Shown here: positions 1 through 8,072 of the stretch, piece after piece
Layout: each line of letters opens with the position of its first letter
Position numbering within the stretch: position 1 is the stretch's first letter
Origin: Streptomyces spiroverticillatus
GTDB lineage: Bacteria > Actinomycetota > Actinomycetes > Streptomycetales > Streptomycetaceae
DNA length: 64,000 bases
Direction: 5' to 3'
Assembly (NCBI GenBank): GCA_014650415.1
Contig: BMUX01000002.1
Span: 310,001 to 374,000, forward strand
Notes under the pieces: generated by a model
Told to the model about the DNA's origin: nothing
Databases searched by the model: none
The model's input: the letters and a program-made list of their open reading frames with translations, nothing else
Made by a program: the position numbers and the translations under genes

Positions 1-24
1 TTCGACGATGTAGGCCTCGGCCAT
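1..24 (-). CDS. Acetyl-CoA acetyltransferase (FadA6-type thiolase), N-terminus only
   Basis: Only the first eight codons are inside the window. They read MAEAYIVE from an ATG at 24, a usual opening of actinobacterial thiolases of the FadA6 type. The gene follows the KstR2-like regulator by 22 nt on the same strand. In mycobacteria fadA6 is also the neighbour of kstR2, so context supports the call more than the eight residues do. FadA6 would cleave beta-ketoacyl-CoA intermediates of steroid C/D-ring breakdown. Confidence 0.5.
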
Positions 25-46
25 GACGACTCCAATTTCACGTGGG

Positions 47-667
47 CTATTCGGTACGTACGGCGATCCCGTCCAGCACCATCGACAGGTACTGGCGGGC
101 GATTTCCTCGGGGCTGTGCTGTCCGCCGGGCCGGTACCACGACGCCGCCACCCACACCGTGTCGCGCACGAAGCGGTAGGTGAGGCGGATGTCGAGGTCG
201 TCCCGGAAGACCCCGTCGGCGACTCCGCGCTCCAGCGTTCCCAGCCATGCCTTCTCGAACTTGGTCTGCGAGTCGGCGAGGTAGTGGAAGCGGGGCTGCG
301 CGGAGAGGTGGCGCGATTCCTTCTGGTAGATGGCGACGGCGGCACGGTGCCGGTCGATCTCCCGGAAGGACTCGGTGACGAGGGCCTCGATGGTCTCCCT
401 GGGGCCGAGCGAGGAGGCGAGCACGGTGTCGTACCCCTCCCACAGTTCGGTCAGGAAGGTGGAGAGGATCTCGTCGAGCATCGATTCCTTGGAATCGAAG
501 TGGTAGTAGAGACTGCCGGCGAGCATGCCCGCCGCGTCGGCGATCTTGCGGACGGTGGTGGCGTTGTACCCCTGCGCGGCGAACACCTCGGCCGCGGTGT
601 CGAGGAGTTCGCGGCGGCGCTGGGGGGACGCGGTCACCTGGGACTTCTTGTTGGTAGGCACCCGCAC
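47..667 (-). CDS. kstR2: TetR-family regulator, KstR2-like
   Basis: A 206-residue TetR repressor. The N-terminal helix-turn-helix lies at about residues 17-62, with TTVRKIADAAGMLAGSLYYH as recognition region. The C-terminal ligand domain carries QPRFHY and YRFVRDTVWVAASWYRPGG, both characteristic of mycobacterial KstR2. KstR2 represses the HIP (methylhexahydroindanedione propionate) catabolic genes and is released by HIP-CoA. Neighbouring genes match that regulon (fadA6, ipdF, fadE30, fadD3 types), and a matching operator lies at 2750-2763. The start is GTG at 667; a second GTG at 661 is possible. Function is inferred from family and context. Confidence 0.8.
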   Translation of the reverse strand: MRVPTNKKSQVTASPQRRRELLDTAAEVFAAQGYNATTVRKIADAAGMLAGSLYYHFDSKESMLDEILSTFLTELWEGYDTVLASSLGPRETIEALVTESFREIDRHRAAVAIYQKESRHLSAQPRFHYLADSQTKFEKAWLGTLERGVADGVFRDDLDIRLTYRFVRDTVWVAASWYRPGGQHSPEEIARQYLSMVLDGIAVRTE

Positions 668-703
668 ATTGTCCGGCAGCGGCCGGGCGCGCCGGGTCCG
701 CGG

Positions 704-832
704 CCACGCATGCCGACTGCCGCCGAAGGGCCACGCACGCCGGCCGCCGCCGAAGGGCTACGCATGCCGGCCGCCACCGAAGGGGCACGCACGCCGGCCG
801 CCACCGAAGGGCTACGCATGCTGGCTGCTGAC
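704..832. repeat. 27-bp tandem repeat at the ipdF 3' end
   Basis: Four full 27-bp units start at 704, 731, 758 and 785, and a partial unit begins at 812. Each unit runs from cYacgcaYgcc to ccgaaggg. The partial unit contains the last codons and stop of the ipdF-like gene, so the array looks like repeated duplication of that gene's end into the gap before kstR2. There are no unique spacers, so it is not a CRISPR array. Copies differ at only a few positions. Confidence 0.85.
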
Positions 833-1597
833 GGAGACCGTCTCGCCCGTCATGTACGAGGAGTAGCCGCTCGCCAGGAAGACGATGACGTTCGCCACCT
901 CCCACGGTTCGGCGTACCGCCCGAAGGCCTCCTTGGAGGTCAGCTCCTCCAGCAGTTCGGGCGTCGTCACCTTCACCAGGTGCGGGTGCATCGCCAGGCT
1001 CGGCGACACGGCGTTGATCCGTACGCCGAACTCCGCCGCCTCGACGGCCGCGCACCGGGTGAGCGCCATGACGCCCGCCTTCGCGGCGGCGTAGTGGGCC
1101 TGCCCGGCCTGGGCGCGCCAGCCGATGACGGAGGCGTTGTTGACGATCACGCCGCCGCCCCCTGCCGCCTTCATGGACCGCAGGGCCGCCCGCGTGCAGC
1201 GGAAGGTGCCGTTCAGCGTCACGTCCAGGACCTTCGACCACTGCTCGTCGGTCATGTCGACGAGGTCCGAGGTGCCGCCGAGCCCGGCGTTGTTGACGAC
1301 GATGTCGAGCCCGCCGTGGGTCTCCTCCGCCAGCGCGAAGAGTGCCCCCACCTGCTCCTCGTCCGTGACGTCGCACGGCAGCGACGCCACCTTCTCCGCC
1401 CCGAACTCCTCGGCCAGCGCCTCGTGGCTCTCCTTCAGCCGCCGCGCGTGCGCGTCGCCGAGGACGACCCTGGCCCCCTCCTCCAGGAAGCGGCGCGCGG
1501 TCGCTCCGCCGATCCCGGCCCCGGCGGCGGCGGTGATGACCGCGCTGCGGCCGTCGAGGAGCCCGTGCCCCTTCACGTACGCGGGAGCTGTGCTCAT
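812..1597 (-). CDS. ipdF: SDR-family oxidoreductase, IpdF-like
   Basis: A 261-residue short-chain dehydrogenase. It shows a nucleotide-binding loop TAAAGAGIGGATA, the NNAG motif, the catalytic Ser in NNASVIGW and the Tyr-x3-Lys pair in HYAAAKAG. The C-terminus SSYMTGETVSVSSQHA and the opening GHGLLDGR closely resemble mycobacterial IpdF (Rv3559c), which oxidises a 5-hydroxy intermediate of HIP degradation. The ATG at 1597 overlaps the stop of the FadE30-like gene by ATGA, so the two are translationally coupled. Its last codons lie inside a partial copy of the 27-bp tandem repeat. Confidence 0.8.
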   Translation of the reverse strand: MSTAPAYVKGHGLLDGRSAVITAAAGAGIGGATARRFLEEGARVVLGDAHARRLKESHEALAEEFGAEKVASLPCDVTDEEQVGALFALAEETHGGLDIVVNNAGLGGTSDLVDMTDEQWSKVLDVTLNGTFRCTRAALRSMKAAGGGGVIVNNASVIGWRAQAGQAHYAAAKAGVMALTRCAAVEAAEFGVRINAVSPSLAMHPHLVKVTTPELLEELTSKEAFGRYAEPWEVANVIVFLASGYSSYMTGETVSVSSQHA

Positions 1598-2733
1598 GCC
1601 CGTGCCTCCTTGGGAAGTCCGAGCACGCGCTCGGCGATGATGTTGCGCTGGATCTCGTCGGAACCCGCGTAGATGGTGTCCGCGCGGGCGAAGAGGAAGA
1701 GGCGCTGCCAGTCGTCCAGTTCGTACGGTCCGGACTCGGCGAGCAGGGAGGCCGCGCCCCGCACGTCCATGGCCAGTTCGCCGAGGTCGCGGTGCCAGCG
1801 GGCCCAGTGGTTCTTGGCCACCGAGGGCGACACGTCGCCACGCCGGGCGTGGGCGCGCATGGCCTCCAGGCCGGTCCAGGCGCGTACGAGACGGTCCTGG
1901 ATCAGCGGGTCGGCGAGAGCGCCGGTACGCCGGGCCAGGTCGACCAGACCCTCCAACTCCCTCGCGAAACCGACCTGTTGGCCGAGCGTCGAGACTCCCC
2001 GCTCGAAGCCGAGGGTGGCCATCGCGACCCGCCAGCCGTCGCCGACCTCGCCGACGACGTGCGGGGCGTCGGTGCGGGCGTCGTCGAAGAAGACCTCGTT
2101 GAATTCGGAGGTCCCGGTGAGCTGGACGATGGGGCGGACCTCGACACCCGGCTGGTCCATGGGGACCAGGAGGTAGGAGAGGCCCGCGTGACGGCGGGAG
2201 CCCGGTTCGGTGCGGGCGACGACGAAGCACCACTGGGACTCGTGGGCGAGGGAGGTCCAGATCTTCTGGCCGTTCACCCGCCACGTGTCACCGTCGAGCT
2301 CCGCCCTCGTCCGTACGTTGGCGAGGTCGGAGCCCGCGTCGGGCTCGCTGTAGCCCTGGCACCACAGTTCCTCGACCGCCACGATCGGCGGCAGGAAGCG
2401 GGCCTTCTGCTCCTCGGTGCCGTACGCGATGAGGGTCGGGCCGAGGAGCTGCTCGCCGATGTGGTTGACGCGGGCGGGGGCGTCGGCGAGGGCGTACTCC
2501 TCGTGGAAGGCGATCTGCTCCTCGATGCTCGCGCCCCGGCCGCCGTACTCCGTGGGCCAGCCGACGCAGGTCCAGCCGTGGGCGGCCATGTGGCGCTCCC
2601 AGGCCAGGCGCTCAGCGAAGGCCTCGTGCTCGCGGCCGGGTCCGCCCCTGCCCTTCAACTCGGCGAATTCTCCACTGAGTTGCTCCCGTAGCCAGTCCCG
2701 GATCTCGGTGCGGAACTCCTCGACGCTGCTCAT
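1594..2733 (-). CDS. fadE30: Acyl-CoA dehydrogenase, FadE30-like
   Basis: A 379-residue flavin acyl-CoA dehydrogenase. The N-terminal helical domain is followed by the beta-domain (YSEPDAGSDLANV, then VNGQKIWTS) and a C-terminal domain ending YAGSDEIQRNIIAERVLGL, the full-length alpha-type ending. It is first in a minus-strand operon with ipdF-like and kstR2-like genes, as in the mycobacterial fadE30-ipdF-kstR2 block. Its ATG at 2733 faces the hydratase gene across a 48-nt gap containing a KstR2-type operator. Substrate is inferred to be a HIP-derived acyl-CoA. Confidence 0.75.
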   Translation of the reverse strand: MSSVEEFRTEIRDWLREQLSGEFAELKGRGGPGREHEAFAERLAWERHMAAHGWTCVGWPTEYGGRGASIEEQIAFHEEYALADAPARVNHIGEQLLGPTLIAYGTEEQKARFLPPIVAVEELWCQGYSEPDAGSDLANVRTRAELDGDTWRVNGQKIWTSLAHESQWCFVVARTEPGSRRHAGLSYLLVPMDQPGVEVRPIVQLTGTSEFNEVFFDDARTDAPHVVGEVGDGWRVAMATLGFERGVSTLGQQVGFARELEGLVDLARRTGALADPLIQDRLVRAWTGLEAMRAHARRGDVSPSVAKNHWARWHRDLGELAMDVRGAASLLAESGPYELDDWQRLFLFARADTIYAGSDEIQRNIIAERVLGLPKEARA

Positions 2734-2746
2734 GGCCGTACGTTAA

Positions 2747-2766
2747 CCTACCAAACACTTGTTAGG
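2747..2766. promoter_or_regulatory. KstR2-type operator between divergent operons
   Basis: The 20-bp inverted repeat has arms CCTAcCAAac and acTTGtTAGG. Inside it, ACCAAACACTTGTT (2750-2763) matches the published KstR2 consensus AnCAAGnnCTTGnT at all fixed positions except one. It lies in the 48-nt gap between the fadE30-like and hydratase genes, so one site could control both directions. A KstR2-like regulator is encoded nearby. Confidence 0.75.
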
Positions 2767-2781
2767 GAAGGATGGTTCGCC

Positions 2782-3663
2782 ATGACAGCCGAGACGCCCG
2801 ACACGTCCGCTGCGTCCGATTCGACCGCCGCCGAGCCCGTTCTGTACGAGCGGCGCGGTCCGGTCGCGTACGTCACCCTCAACCGCCCGCGTTACCGCAA
2901 CGCCCAGAACTCCGCGATGACCTACGCCCTGGACGCCGCCTTCTACCGGGCCTCGGAGGACAACGAGGTCAAGGTGATCGTGCTGGCGGGCTCGGGCGAC
3001 CACTTCTCCGCCGGGCACGACATCGGCACCCCCGAGCGCGACGCCCACCTCCCCTTCGAGCGGAAGGCGGGCCTGTGGTGGGACCACTCGGACAAGGCGG
3101 GCGCGGAGAGCCGCTTCGCCCGCGAGTCCGAGGTGTACCTCGGGATGTGCCGGCGCTGGCGCGAGCTGCCGAAGCCGGTGGTGGCGTCGGTGCAGGGGGC
3201 GTGCGTGGCGGGCGGGCTGATGCTCGCGTGGGTGTGCGACCTGATCGTGGCGTCGGACGACGCCTTCTTCGCGGACCCGGTCGTACGGATGGGGATTCCG
3301 GGTGTCGAATACTTCGCGCACCCGTGGGTGATGCCGCCGCGCATCGCGAAGGAGTTCCTGTTCACCGGTGAGCGGATGAGCGCACGGCGGGCGTACGAGG
3401 TCGGGATGGTCAACCGGGTCGTGGAGCGGGCCGAACTGGCCGACCTTACAAGGCAATTGGCGGAGAAGATCGCCGAGATGCCGAGGCTCGGGCTCGCCCT
3501 CACCAAGCGCGCCGTGAACCAGGCGGAGGACCTCCAGGGCCTGCACACGGGCATGGACTCCGTGTTCGGCCTGCACCACCTCGCGCACGCGCACAACGCG
3601 GAGACGGCGAAGGACTCGCTGGGCGGGATGGACGTGGCGGCGATGAAGAAGGCCGGTAGCTGA
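2782..3663 (+). CDS. Enoyl-CoA hydratase/isomerase family protein
   Basis: A 293-residue crotonase-fold protein. Visible motifs are the VTLNRPRYRNAQ strand-turn, the oxyanion-hole loop FSAGHDI, and GACVAGGLMLAWVCDLIVAS. It hydrates or isomerises enoyl-CoA esters. It is the first plus-strand gene after the KstR2-type operator and leads into two acyl-CoA dehydrogenases (1 nt, then 1-nt overlap). The ATG at 2782 is preceded by ttagggaagga, a fair ribosome site. Which mycobacterial EchA it corresponds to cannot be told here. Confidence 0.85.
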   Translation: MTAETPDTSAASDSTAAEPVLYERRGPVAYVTLNRPRYRNAQNSAMTYALDAAFYRASEDNEVKVIVLAGSGDHFSAGHDIGTPERDAHLPFERKAGLWWDHSDKAGAESRFARESEVYLGMCRRWRELPKPVVASVQGACVAGGLMLAWVCDLIVASDDAFFADPVVRMGIPGVEYFAHPWVMPPRIAKEFLFTGERMSARRAYEVGMVNRVVERAELADLTRQLAEKIAEMPRLGLALTKRAVNQAEDLQGLHTGMDSVFGLHHLAHAHNAETAKDSLGGMDVAAMKKAGS

Positions 3664-3664
3664 C

Positions 3665-4810
3665 GTGGACCTCGACTTCAGTGCCGAGCAGGACGCCTTC
3701 AGGGCCGAGGCGCGGGCCTGGCTCGCGGCCAACGTGCCCGCCGAGCCCCTCCCCTCCCTGGAGACGGAGGAGGGCTTCGCCGCCCACCGCGCGTGGGAGG
3801 CGCGGCTGGCCGCCGACCGGTGGTCGGTCGTCTCCTGGCCCGAGGAGTTCGGGGGCCGGGGCGCGGACATCTTCCAGTGGCTGATCTTCGAGGAGGAGTA
3901 CTTCGCGGCGGGCGCGCCAGGACGGGTCTCGCAGAACGGCATCAACCTCCTCGCCCCGACCCTCTTCGACCACGCCACGCAGGAGCAGCGGGCGCGGGTG
4001 CTGCCGTCGATGGCGACCGGCGAGGTCATCTGGGCGCAGGCCTGGTCCGAGCCGGAGAGCGGGTCGGACCTCGCCTCGCTCCGCTCAACTGCCGTACGGA
4101 CGGAAGGCGGTTGGTCGCTCTCTGGTCAGAAGACGTGGTCCTCGCGGGCCGCCTTCGCGGACAAGGCGTTCGGCATCTTCCGGACCGACCCGGACGCGGG
4201 CAGGCCGCACCGGGGACTGACGTACCTGATGTTCGACCTGCGCGCGCCGGGCGTCACCGTCCGGCCGATCGGCCGCCTCGACGGCAAGCCCGCCTTCGCG
4301 GAGCTCTTCCTCGACGAGGTCTTCGTGCCCGACGAGGGCGTCATCGGCGAGGTCGGCCAGGGCTGGCGGATCGCCATGTCGACCACCGGCAACGAGCGCG
4401 GGCTGATGCTCCGCTCCCCCGGCCGCTTCCTGGCCGCCGCCGACCGCCTGGCCGCCGACTGGCGCGCGCACCGCGACCCGGCGGAAACGGCGGTACGGGA
4501 CCGGGTCGCCGACGCACTGATCGGCGCCCGCGCCTACCAGCTCTTCACCTGGACGAACGCGTCGCGCTTCGCCGCCGGGGAGACCATCGGCGCGGAGTCC
4601 AGCCTGAACAAGGTCTTCTGGTCCGAGTACGACATCGCCCTGCACGAGACCGCACTCGAACTACTGGGCCCTGAGGGGGAGTTGGCGGACGGCGAATGGG
4701 CGGAGGGCTACGTCTTCTCGCTCGCCGGACCCATCTACGCCGGTACGAACGAAATCCAGCGCGACATCATCGCCGAGCGCCTGCTCGGCCTGCCGAAGGG
4801 ACGCCGCTGA
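3665..4810 (+). CDS. Acyl-CoA dehydrogenase, alpha-type subunit
   Basis: A 381-residue FadE protein starting at GTG 3665, one base after the hydratase stop. It has WSEPESGSDLASLRST and SGQKTWSSRAAFA in the flavin-binding middle domain and ends YAGTNEIQRDIIAERLLGLP, the complete C-terminal signature. The next gene is a shorter FadE lacking that signature. Adjacent long and short FadE genes in actinobacterial steroid clusters usually form alpha2beta2 enzymes, so this is probably the alpha partner. Substrate is inferred to be a steroid-derived acyl-CoA. Confidence 0.85.
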   Translation: MDLDFSAEQDAFRAEARAWLAANVPAEPLPSLETEEGFAAHRAWEARLAADRWSVVSWPEEFGGRGADIFQWLIFEEEYFAAGAPGRVSQNGINLLAPTLFDHATQEQRARVLPSMATGEVIWAQAWSEPESGSDLASLRSTAVRTEGGWSLSGQKTWSSRAAFADKAFGIFRTDPDAGRPHRGLTYLMFDLRAPGVTVRPIGRLDGKPAFAELFLDEVFVPDEGVIGEVGQGWRIAMSTTGNERGLMLRSPGRFLAAADRLAADWRAHRDPAETAVRDRVADALIGARAYQLFTWTNASRFAAGETIGAESSLNKVFWSEYDIALHETALELLGPEGELADGEWAEGYVFSLAGPIYAGTNEIQRDIIAERLLGLPKGRR

Positions 4811-5763
4811 TGCGCTTCCTGCTGACCCGCGAGCAGGCCGACTTCGCCCGCTCGCTGGACGCGATGCTCACCGCCGCCGACACCCCTGCCGTGGTGCGGG
4901 CCTGGGAGAACGGCGACCACGGGCCGGGCCTGACGGTGTGGCGGCGGGTCGCGGAGGCCGGGGTCTTCGCGCTGGCCGTCCCGGAGACGTACGACGGAAT
5001 GGGCCTCCTGCCGGTCGAACTCGTCCTGGCATTCCGGGAGTTGGGACGTCATGGCGTCCCCGGCCCGTACGTCGAGACGGCTGCGGCGGCGGTGCTGCTG
5101 GCCGGGTCGCCGGACTTGGCGAAGGAGTGGCTGCCGAGGATCGCCGCCGGGGAGGCGGTGGTGACGCTCGCCGAGGAGGGCGGGTACGCGCTGGACGCGG
5201 ACGCGGCGGAGGGCGTTTTCGTACTGGGCGACCGGGTCACCGGCGCTTCGGCCGGTTCGGCCGGGGAGCTTCGGGTGTCGGCGGACACGGCGCGGAGGCT
5301 GTACGCGGCGGAGAGGGCGGGGGACGCGCTGCCGGTCTCCCCCGAATCCCTCACCGCCGCCCGGGAGTTGGCGATGCTGCTGACGGCCGCGCAGGCGCTC
5401 GGGGTCGGGGACACGCTCCTCGCCCAGACGGTGGCGTACGTGAAGCAGCGCACCCAGTTCGGGACGCCGATCGGGGCCTTCCAGGCGGTGAAGCACCGGC
5501 TGGCGGACACGCTGGTGGGCCTGGAGTTCGCGCGCCCGCTGCTGTACGGGGCGGCGCTGAGCATGTCCGGGCCGGACATCGCGGCGGCGAAGGTCACCGC
5601 GGGCGAGGCGTCCTACGCGGCGGCCCGCACGGCCCTCCAGCTCCACGGGGCGATCGGCTACACCCAGGAGCTGGACCTCTCCCTCTGGCTCCGCAAGGCA
5701 CGGCCGCTGCGGGACGCGTGGGGGACTCCGGGGGTGTGCCGGGCCAGGGTCCTGGAGGGCTGA
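4810..5763 (+). CDS. Acyl-CoA dehydrogenase, short beta-type subunit
   Basis: A 317-residue FadE protein. The ATG at 4810 overlaps the previous stop (TGATG). The C-terminal domain is recognisable (VKQRTQFGTPIGAFQAVKHR, LQLHGAIGYTQELDLSLW), but the EIQRNIIAERVLG ending of complete enzymes is missing. The middle domain is also shortened. This fits the non-catalytic partner of a heterotetrameric FadE pair with the upstream gene. An independent enzyme of the short FadE class is possible but less likely. Confidence 0.8.
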   Translation: MRFLLTREQADFARSLDAMLTAADTPAVVRAWENGDHGPGLTVWRRVAEAGVFALAVPETYDGMGLLPVELVLAFRELGRHGVPGPYVETAAAAVLLAGSPDLAKEWLPRIAAGEAVVTLAEEGGYALDADAAEGVFVLGDRVTGASAGSAGELRVSADTARRLYAAERAGDALPVSPESLTAARELAMLLTAAQALGVGDTLLAQTVAYVKQRTQFGTPIGAFQAVKHRLADTLVGLEFARPLLYGAALSMSGPDIAAAKVTAGEASYAAARTALQLHGAIGYTQELDLSLWLRKARPLRDAWGTPGVCRARVLEG

Positions 5764-5905
5764 GGCGGCCGGAGGCGGGGGCGGCGCACTCCAAGGATCG
5801 GCGCACCCGAGGGGCGGCGCACTCCGAGGGCCGCCGCCCCGCCCTCCGACTCCGCCCTCCGGCTCCGCCCCACCCCTTGCCTCCGGCGGTTACACGTGTC
5901 AGCAT

Positions 5906-5927
5906 CCGGCGTGAACACCGTGTGAAC
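5906..5927 (-). promoter_or_regulatory. PHO-box-like direct repeat upstream of the PAP2 gene
   Basis: Read on the minus strand, two contiguous 11-nt units, GTTCACACGGT and GTTCACGCCGG, fit the streptomycete PhoP direct-repeat pattern GTTCAYYYRGG with few mismatches. They lie 75-96 nt before the ATG of a PAP2 phosphatase, a sensible target of phosphate control. Sequence match only. Confidence 0.45.
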
Positions 5928-6001
5928 CGGTGCCCGTGTCACGAGCGGCGCACCGGTTCGCACCGGGTCCGTCCCCCTCCCCGCCCCTCGGAGGCACCCT
6001 C

Positions 6002-6697
6002 ATGTCCAGCCCCTCCCCGACGCACCGGCCCCGGGCCCTCCTGCCCGCCGCCGCGGTGCTCCTCGTGCTGCCCGTGATCGTCGGCGTCCTCGTGCGCGGA
6101 AACGTCACGAACCCGCCCTTCCAGGGGCTCGACAACACCTGGCTGCGCTGGATGGGCGGGCCCCACGACGGCCTCCCGCAGACGGTCGCCGGGGCGCTGA
6201 ACTGGTTCGGCGGACCGTACGGCGCGCTCGTGCAGCTCGCCGCCGTGATCCTGCTGTTCGCGGTCCGGCGCCGGCGTTCCGCCCTGTTCCTGTTCACCGC
6301 CGCGATCGGCGGGCAGCTCGCGATCCAGGGCATGAAGCACATCGTCGACCGCCCGCGCCCCGCCAACCCCCTCGTCACCGTCGACCACGGGTCGTTCCCG
6401 TCCGGGCACGTCGCGACCATGGCCATGGTGGTCGTCGTCATCGGCGTGCTGTGCGTGCCGCGCGCCGCCCGCCGCTGGTGGTGGCCGGTGGCGGCTCTTC
6501 TCGTCCTCACGATGATGTGGAGCCGCACCTGGCTGCACGCGCACTGGCTGTCGGACACCGCCGCCGGCGCCCTCGCCGGCGCGGGCACGACCCTGCTCCT
6601 GTGGTGGGTCTTCGCCCCGCTGCTGGCGAAGGACGGCAGGCGCAAGGCCCCGGCCCCGGAGGCGGCCGCCGCCGCCCCCGCTACTCTCGGCGCATGA
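6002..6697 (+). CDS. PAP2-family membrane phosphatase
   Basis: A 231-residue integral membrane protein with about six hydrophobic segments. It has all three PAP2 motifs: KHIVDRPRP, FPSGH, and SRTWLHAHWLSD with the catalytic His. Such enzymes dephosphorylate lipid phosphates such as phosphatidate or undecaprenyl diphosphate at the outer membrane face. The ATG at 6002 follows cggaggcacc, a good ribosome site. The VOC gene overlaps its stop by ATGA. A PHO-box-like repeat lies upstream. Confidence 0.88.
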   Translation: MSSPSPTHRPRALLPAAAVLLVLPVIVGVLVRGNVTNPPFQGLDNTWLRWMGGPHDGLPQTVAGALNWFGGPYGALVQLAAVILLFAVRRRRSALFLFTAAIGGQLAIQGMKHIVDRPRPANPLVTVDHGSFPSGHVATMAMVVVVIGVLCVPRAARRWWWPVAALLVLTMMWSRTWLHAHWLSDTAAGALAGAGTTLLLWWVFAPLLAKDGRRKAPAPEAAAAAPATLGA

Positions 6698-7071
6698 CTG
6701 CCAGGCTTCAGTGCACCGTGCTCGACTGCCCGGAACCGCTCGTCCTCGCCGAGTTCTACGCGGCGCTGCTCGGCGGGCGGGTCAATCAGCCGGACCCGCA
6801 GTGGTCCCTGGACGACGACTGGGCGACCGTACACACTCCGCAGGGGCAGGTGCTCGCCTTCCAGCGGGCCGCCGGTCTCCGGCCCCCGCAGTGGCCCGAC
6901 CCCGCGCACCCGCAGCAGTTCCACCTCGACCTGGCCGTCCCCGACCTGGCGACGGCGCACAAGGAGGTGCTCGCGCTGGGCGCGCGGCCCCTGGAGTACG
7001 ACCCGGACGAGCGCGGGTCCAACGTCTACGCCGACCCGGCGGGCCACCCGTTCTGCCTGGTCAGGAGCTGA
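6694..7071 (+). CDS. VOC-family (glyoxalase-like) protein
   Basis: A 125-residue single vicinal-oxygen-chelate module: QCTVLDCPEPLVLAEFYAAL at the start and YADPAGHPFCLV at the end. This is the glyoxalase/bleomycin-resistance-like half-barrel common in Streptomyces. It overlaps the PAP2 stop by ATGA. No substrate can be assigned. Confidence 0.8.
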   Translation: MTARLQCTVLDCPEPLVLAEFYAALLGGRVNQPDPQWSLDDDWATVHTPQGQVLAFQRAAGLRPPQWPDPAHPQQFHLDLAVPDLATAHKEVLALGARPLEYDPDERGSNVYADPAGHPFCLVRS

Positions 7072-7119
7072 ACTCCGGTACCGGCGTGACCGATGGGGCC
7101 GTCGTCCGTTGGTATCGGT

Positions 7120-7353
7120 ATGAAGAAACGAAGCATGGCCGCAGCCGCCTCCCTCGCCGCCGGGTTCGTCGCCGCCCTGGTCTCCCCCGCCCCGGGTGCG
7201 CACGCGGCGGAGCCCGCGGACCAGCTCACCCGGCTCCCCGTCTCGGGCGAACTGCTCGACGAGGTGACCGAGACCGCCACCGGGACGGTCACCGGCAACG
7301 CCGCCAACACCGCTCAGACCGCCACCGGCGTCGTCCCTCCGGCCGCTCCGTAG
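7120..7353 (+). CDS. Small secreted protein
   Basis: A 77-residue product from the ATG at 7120. A clear Sec signal peptide, MKKRSMAAAASLAAG and on to PGAHA, has a likely signal-peptidase I site before AEPAD. The mature part is about 47 residues, Thr/Ala rich, without cysteines. Short secreted peptides of this kind are common in Streptomyces; no function is known to me. A strong terminator follows 12 nt after the stop. Confidence 0.65.
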   Translation: MKKRSMAAAASLAAGFVAALVSPAPGAHAAEPADQLTRLPVSGELLDEVTETATGTVTGNAANTAQTATGVVPPAAP

Positions 7354-7365
7354 CCGTACGTACGA

Positions 7366-7411
7366 GAGATGCCCGCACCCCCTCGGAGTCCGAAAGGGGT
7401 GCGGGCATCTC
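7366..7411. terminator. Terminator after the small secreted protein
   Basis: A perfect 16-bp stem (gagatgcccgcacccc and its complement at 7396-7411) with a 14-nt loop, lying between the secreted-protein stop and the convergent HutD gene. It could serve both directions. Confidence 0.85.
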
Positions 7412-7460
7412 GCGTACTCGCTCTCCGGCACCGCACCGAGGCCGGTGAGCACGCGCCCGC

Positions 7461-8030
7461 TCAGGGGTGGCGCAGCGTGACGAGCGCCGTGCGGCCGGCC
7501 GTCCGGAGCAGTCCCCCGGAGTCGGGGCCGGTGAACACCAGGGCGTCGTACGGCTCCAGGTCGGTGGCCGTCTGCCGGAAGAAGACCGCACCGGGGTCCA
7601 GGGGCAGCGCGATCAGGGTGCCGCCGCCCTCCTCCGGTGCTCCGACCGCCGCGTCGCCCCGTACGACCTCGACCTGAGCACCGTACGAACTCCCTCTGCG
7701 GTGCATGACGTTGAGGTTCACGACGGGCCCGCCGAGCAGGCGGCAGCCGGTGGGCACGTCGCCCGGGAAGTGCTGCGGGACGAAGCGGGTGTCCACCCGG
7801 CGCGGGCCGATCCCCTCCAGGGTCAGGTCCATGCCGTCGCCCTCGACCATGGTCAGGACGCGGTCGACGCCGGGGAAGGCGGAGAAGGGCCCGTCCGCCG
7901 CCACCTCCGCGAGGCTGACCCGCCAGTCGAAGTCCGCGGCCCCCTGCGGCCACGCGGCGATCTCGCGGGTGATGCCGCCGCCGTTCTTCCAGGGGACGGC
8001 GGTGCGGTCGGCCGCGCGCAGGAGCTTCAT
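7461..8030 (-). CDS. HutD-family cupin-like protein
   Basis: A 189-residue HutD/Ves-family protein. It opens with LLRAADRTAVPWKNGGGITR and continues DFDWRVSLAEVAADGPFSAFPGVDR, the family's most conserved stretch. HutD proteins are bicupins linked to histidine utilisation in proteobacteria but widespread elsewhere. No hut gene is nearby, so its role here is unknown. It lies downstream of the beta-type FadE gene on the same strand. Confidence 0.85.
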   Translation of the reverse strand: MKLLRAADRTAVPWKNGGGITREIAAWPQGAADFDWRVSLAEVAADGPFSAFPGVDRVLTMVEGDGMDLTLEGIGPRRVDTRFVPQHFPGDVPTGCRLLGGPVVNLNVMHRRGSSYGAQVEVVRGDAAVGAPEEGGGTLIALPLDPGAVFFRQTATDLEPYDALVFTGPDSGGLLRTAGRTALVTLRHP

Positions 8031-8072
8031 CGGGACAGGGCCTTCCGGGGGAGGTGGGCGGTCCGCCCGAGG

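Noticed and set aside
634..819. Small minus-strand frame reading nine-residue repeats (MRSPSVAAG)
   Set aside because: It is produced by the 27-bp array, has no ribosome site and overlaps the start of kstR2.
704..832. Possible CRISPR array
   Set aside because: Units are contiguous without unique spacers and no cas gene is present.
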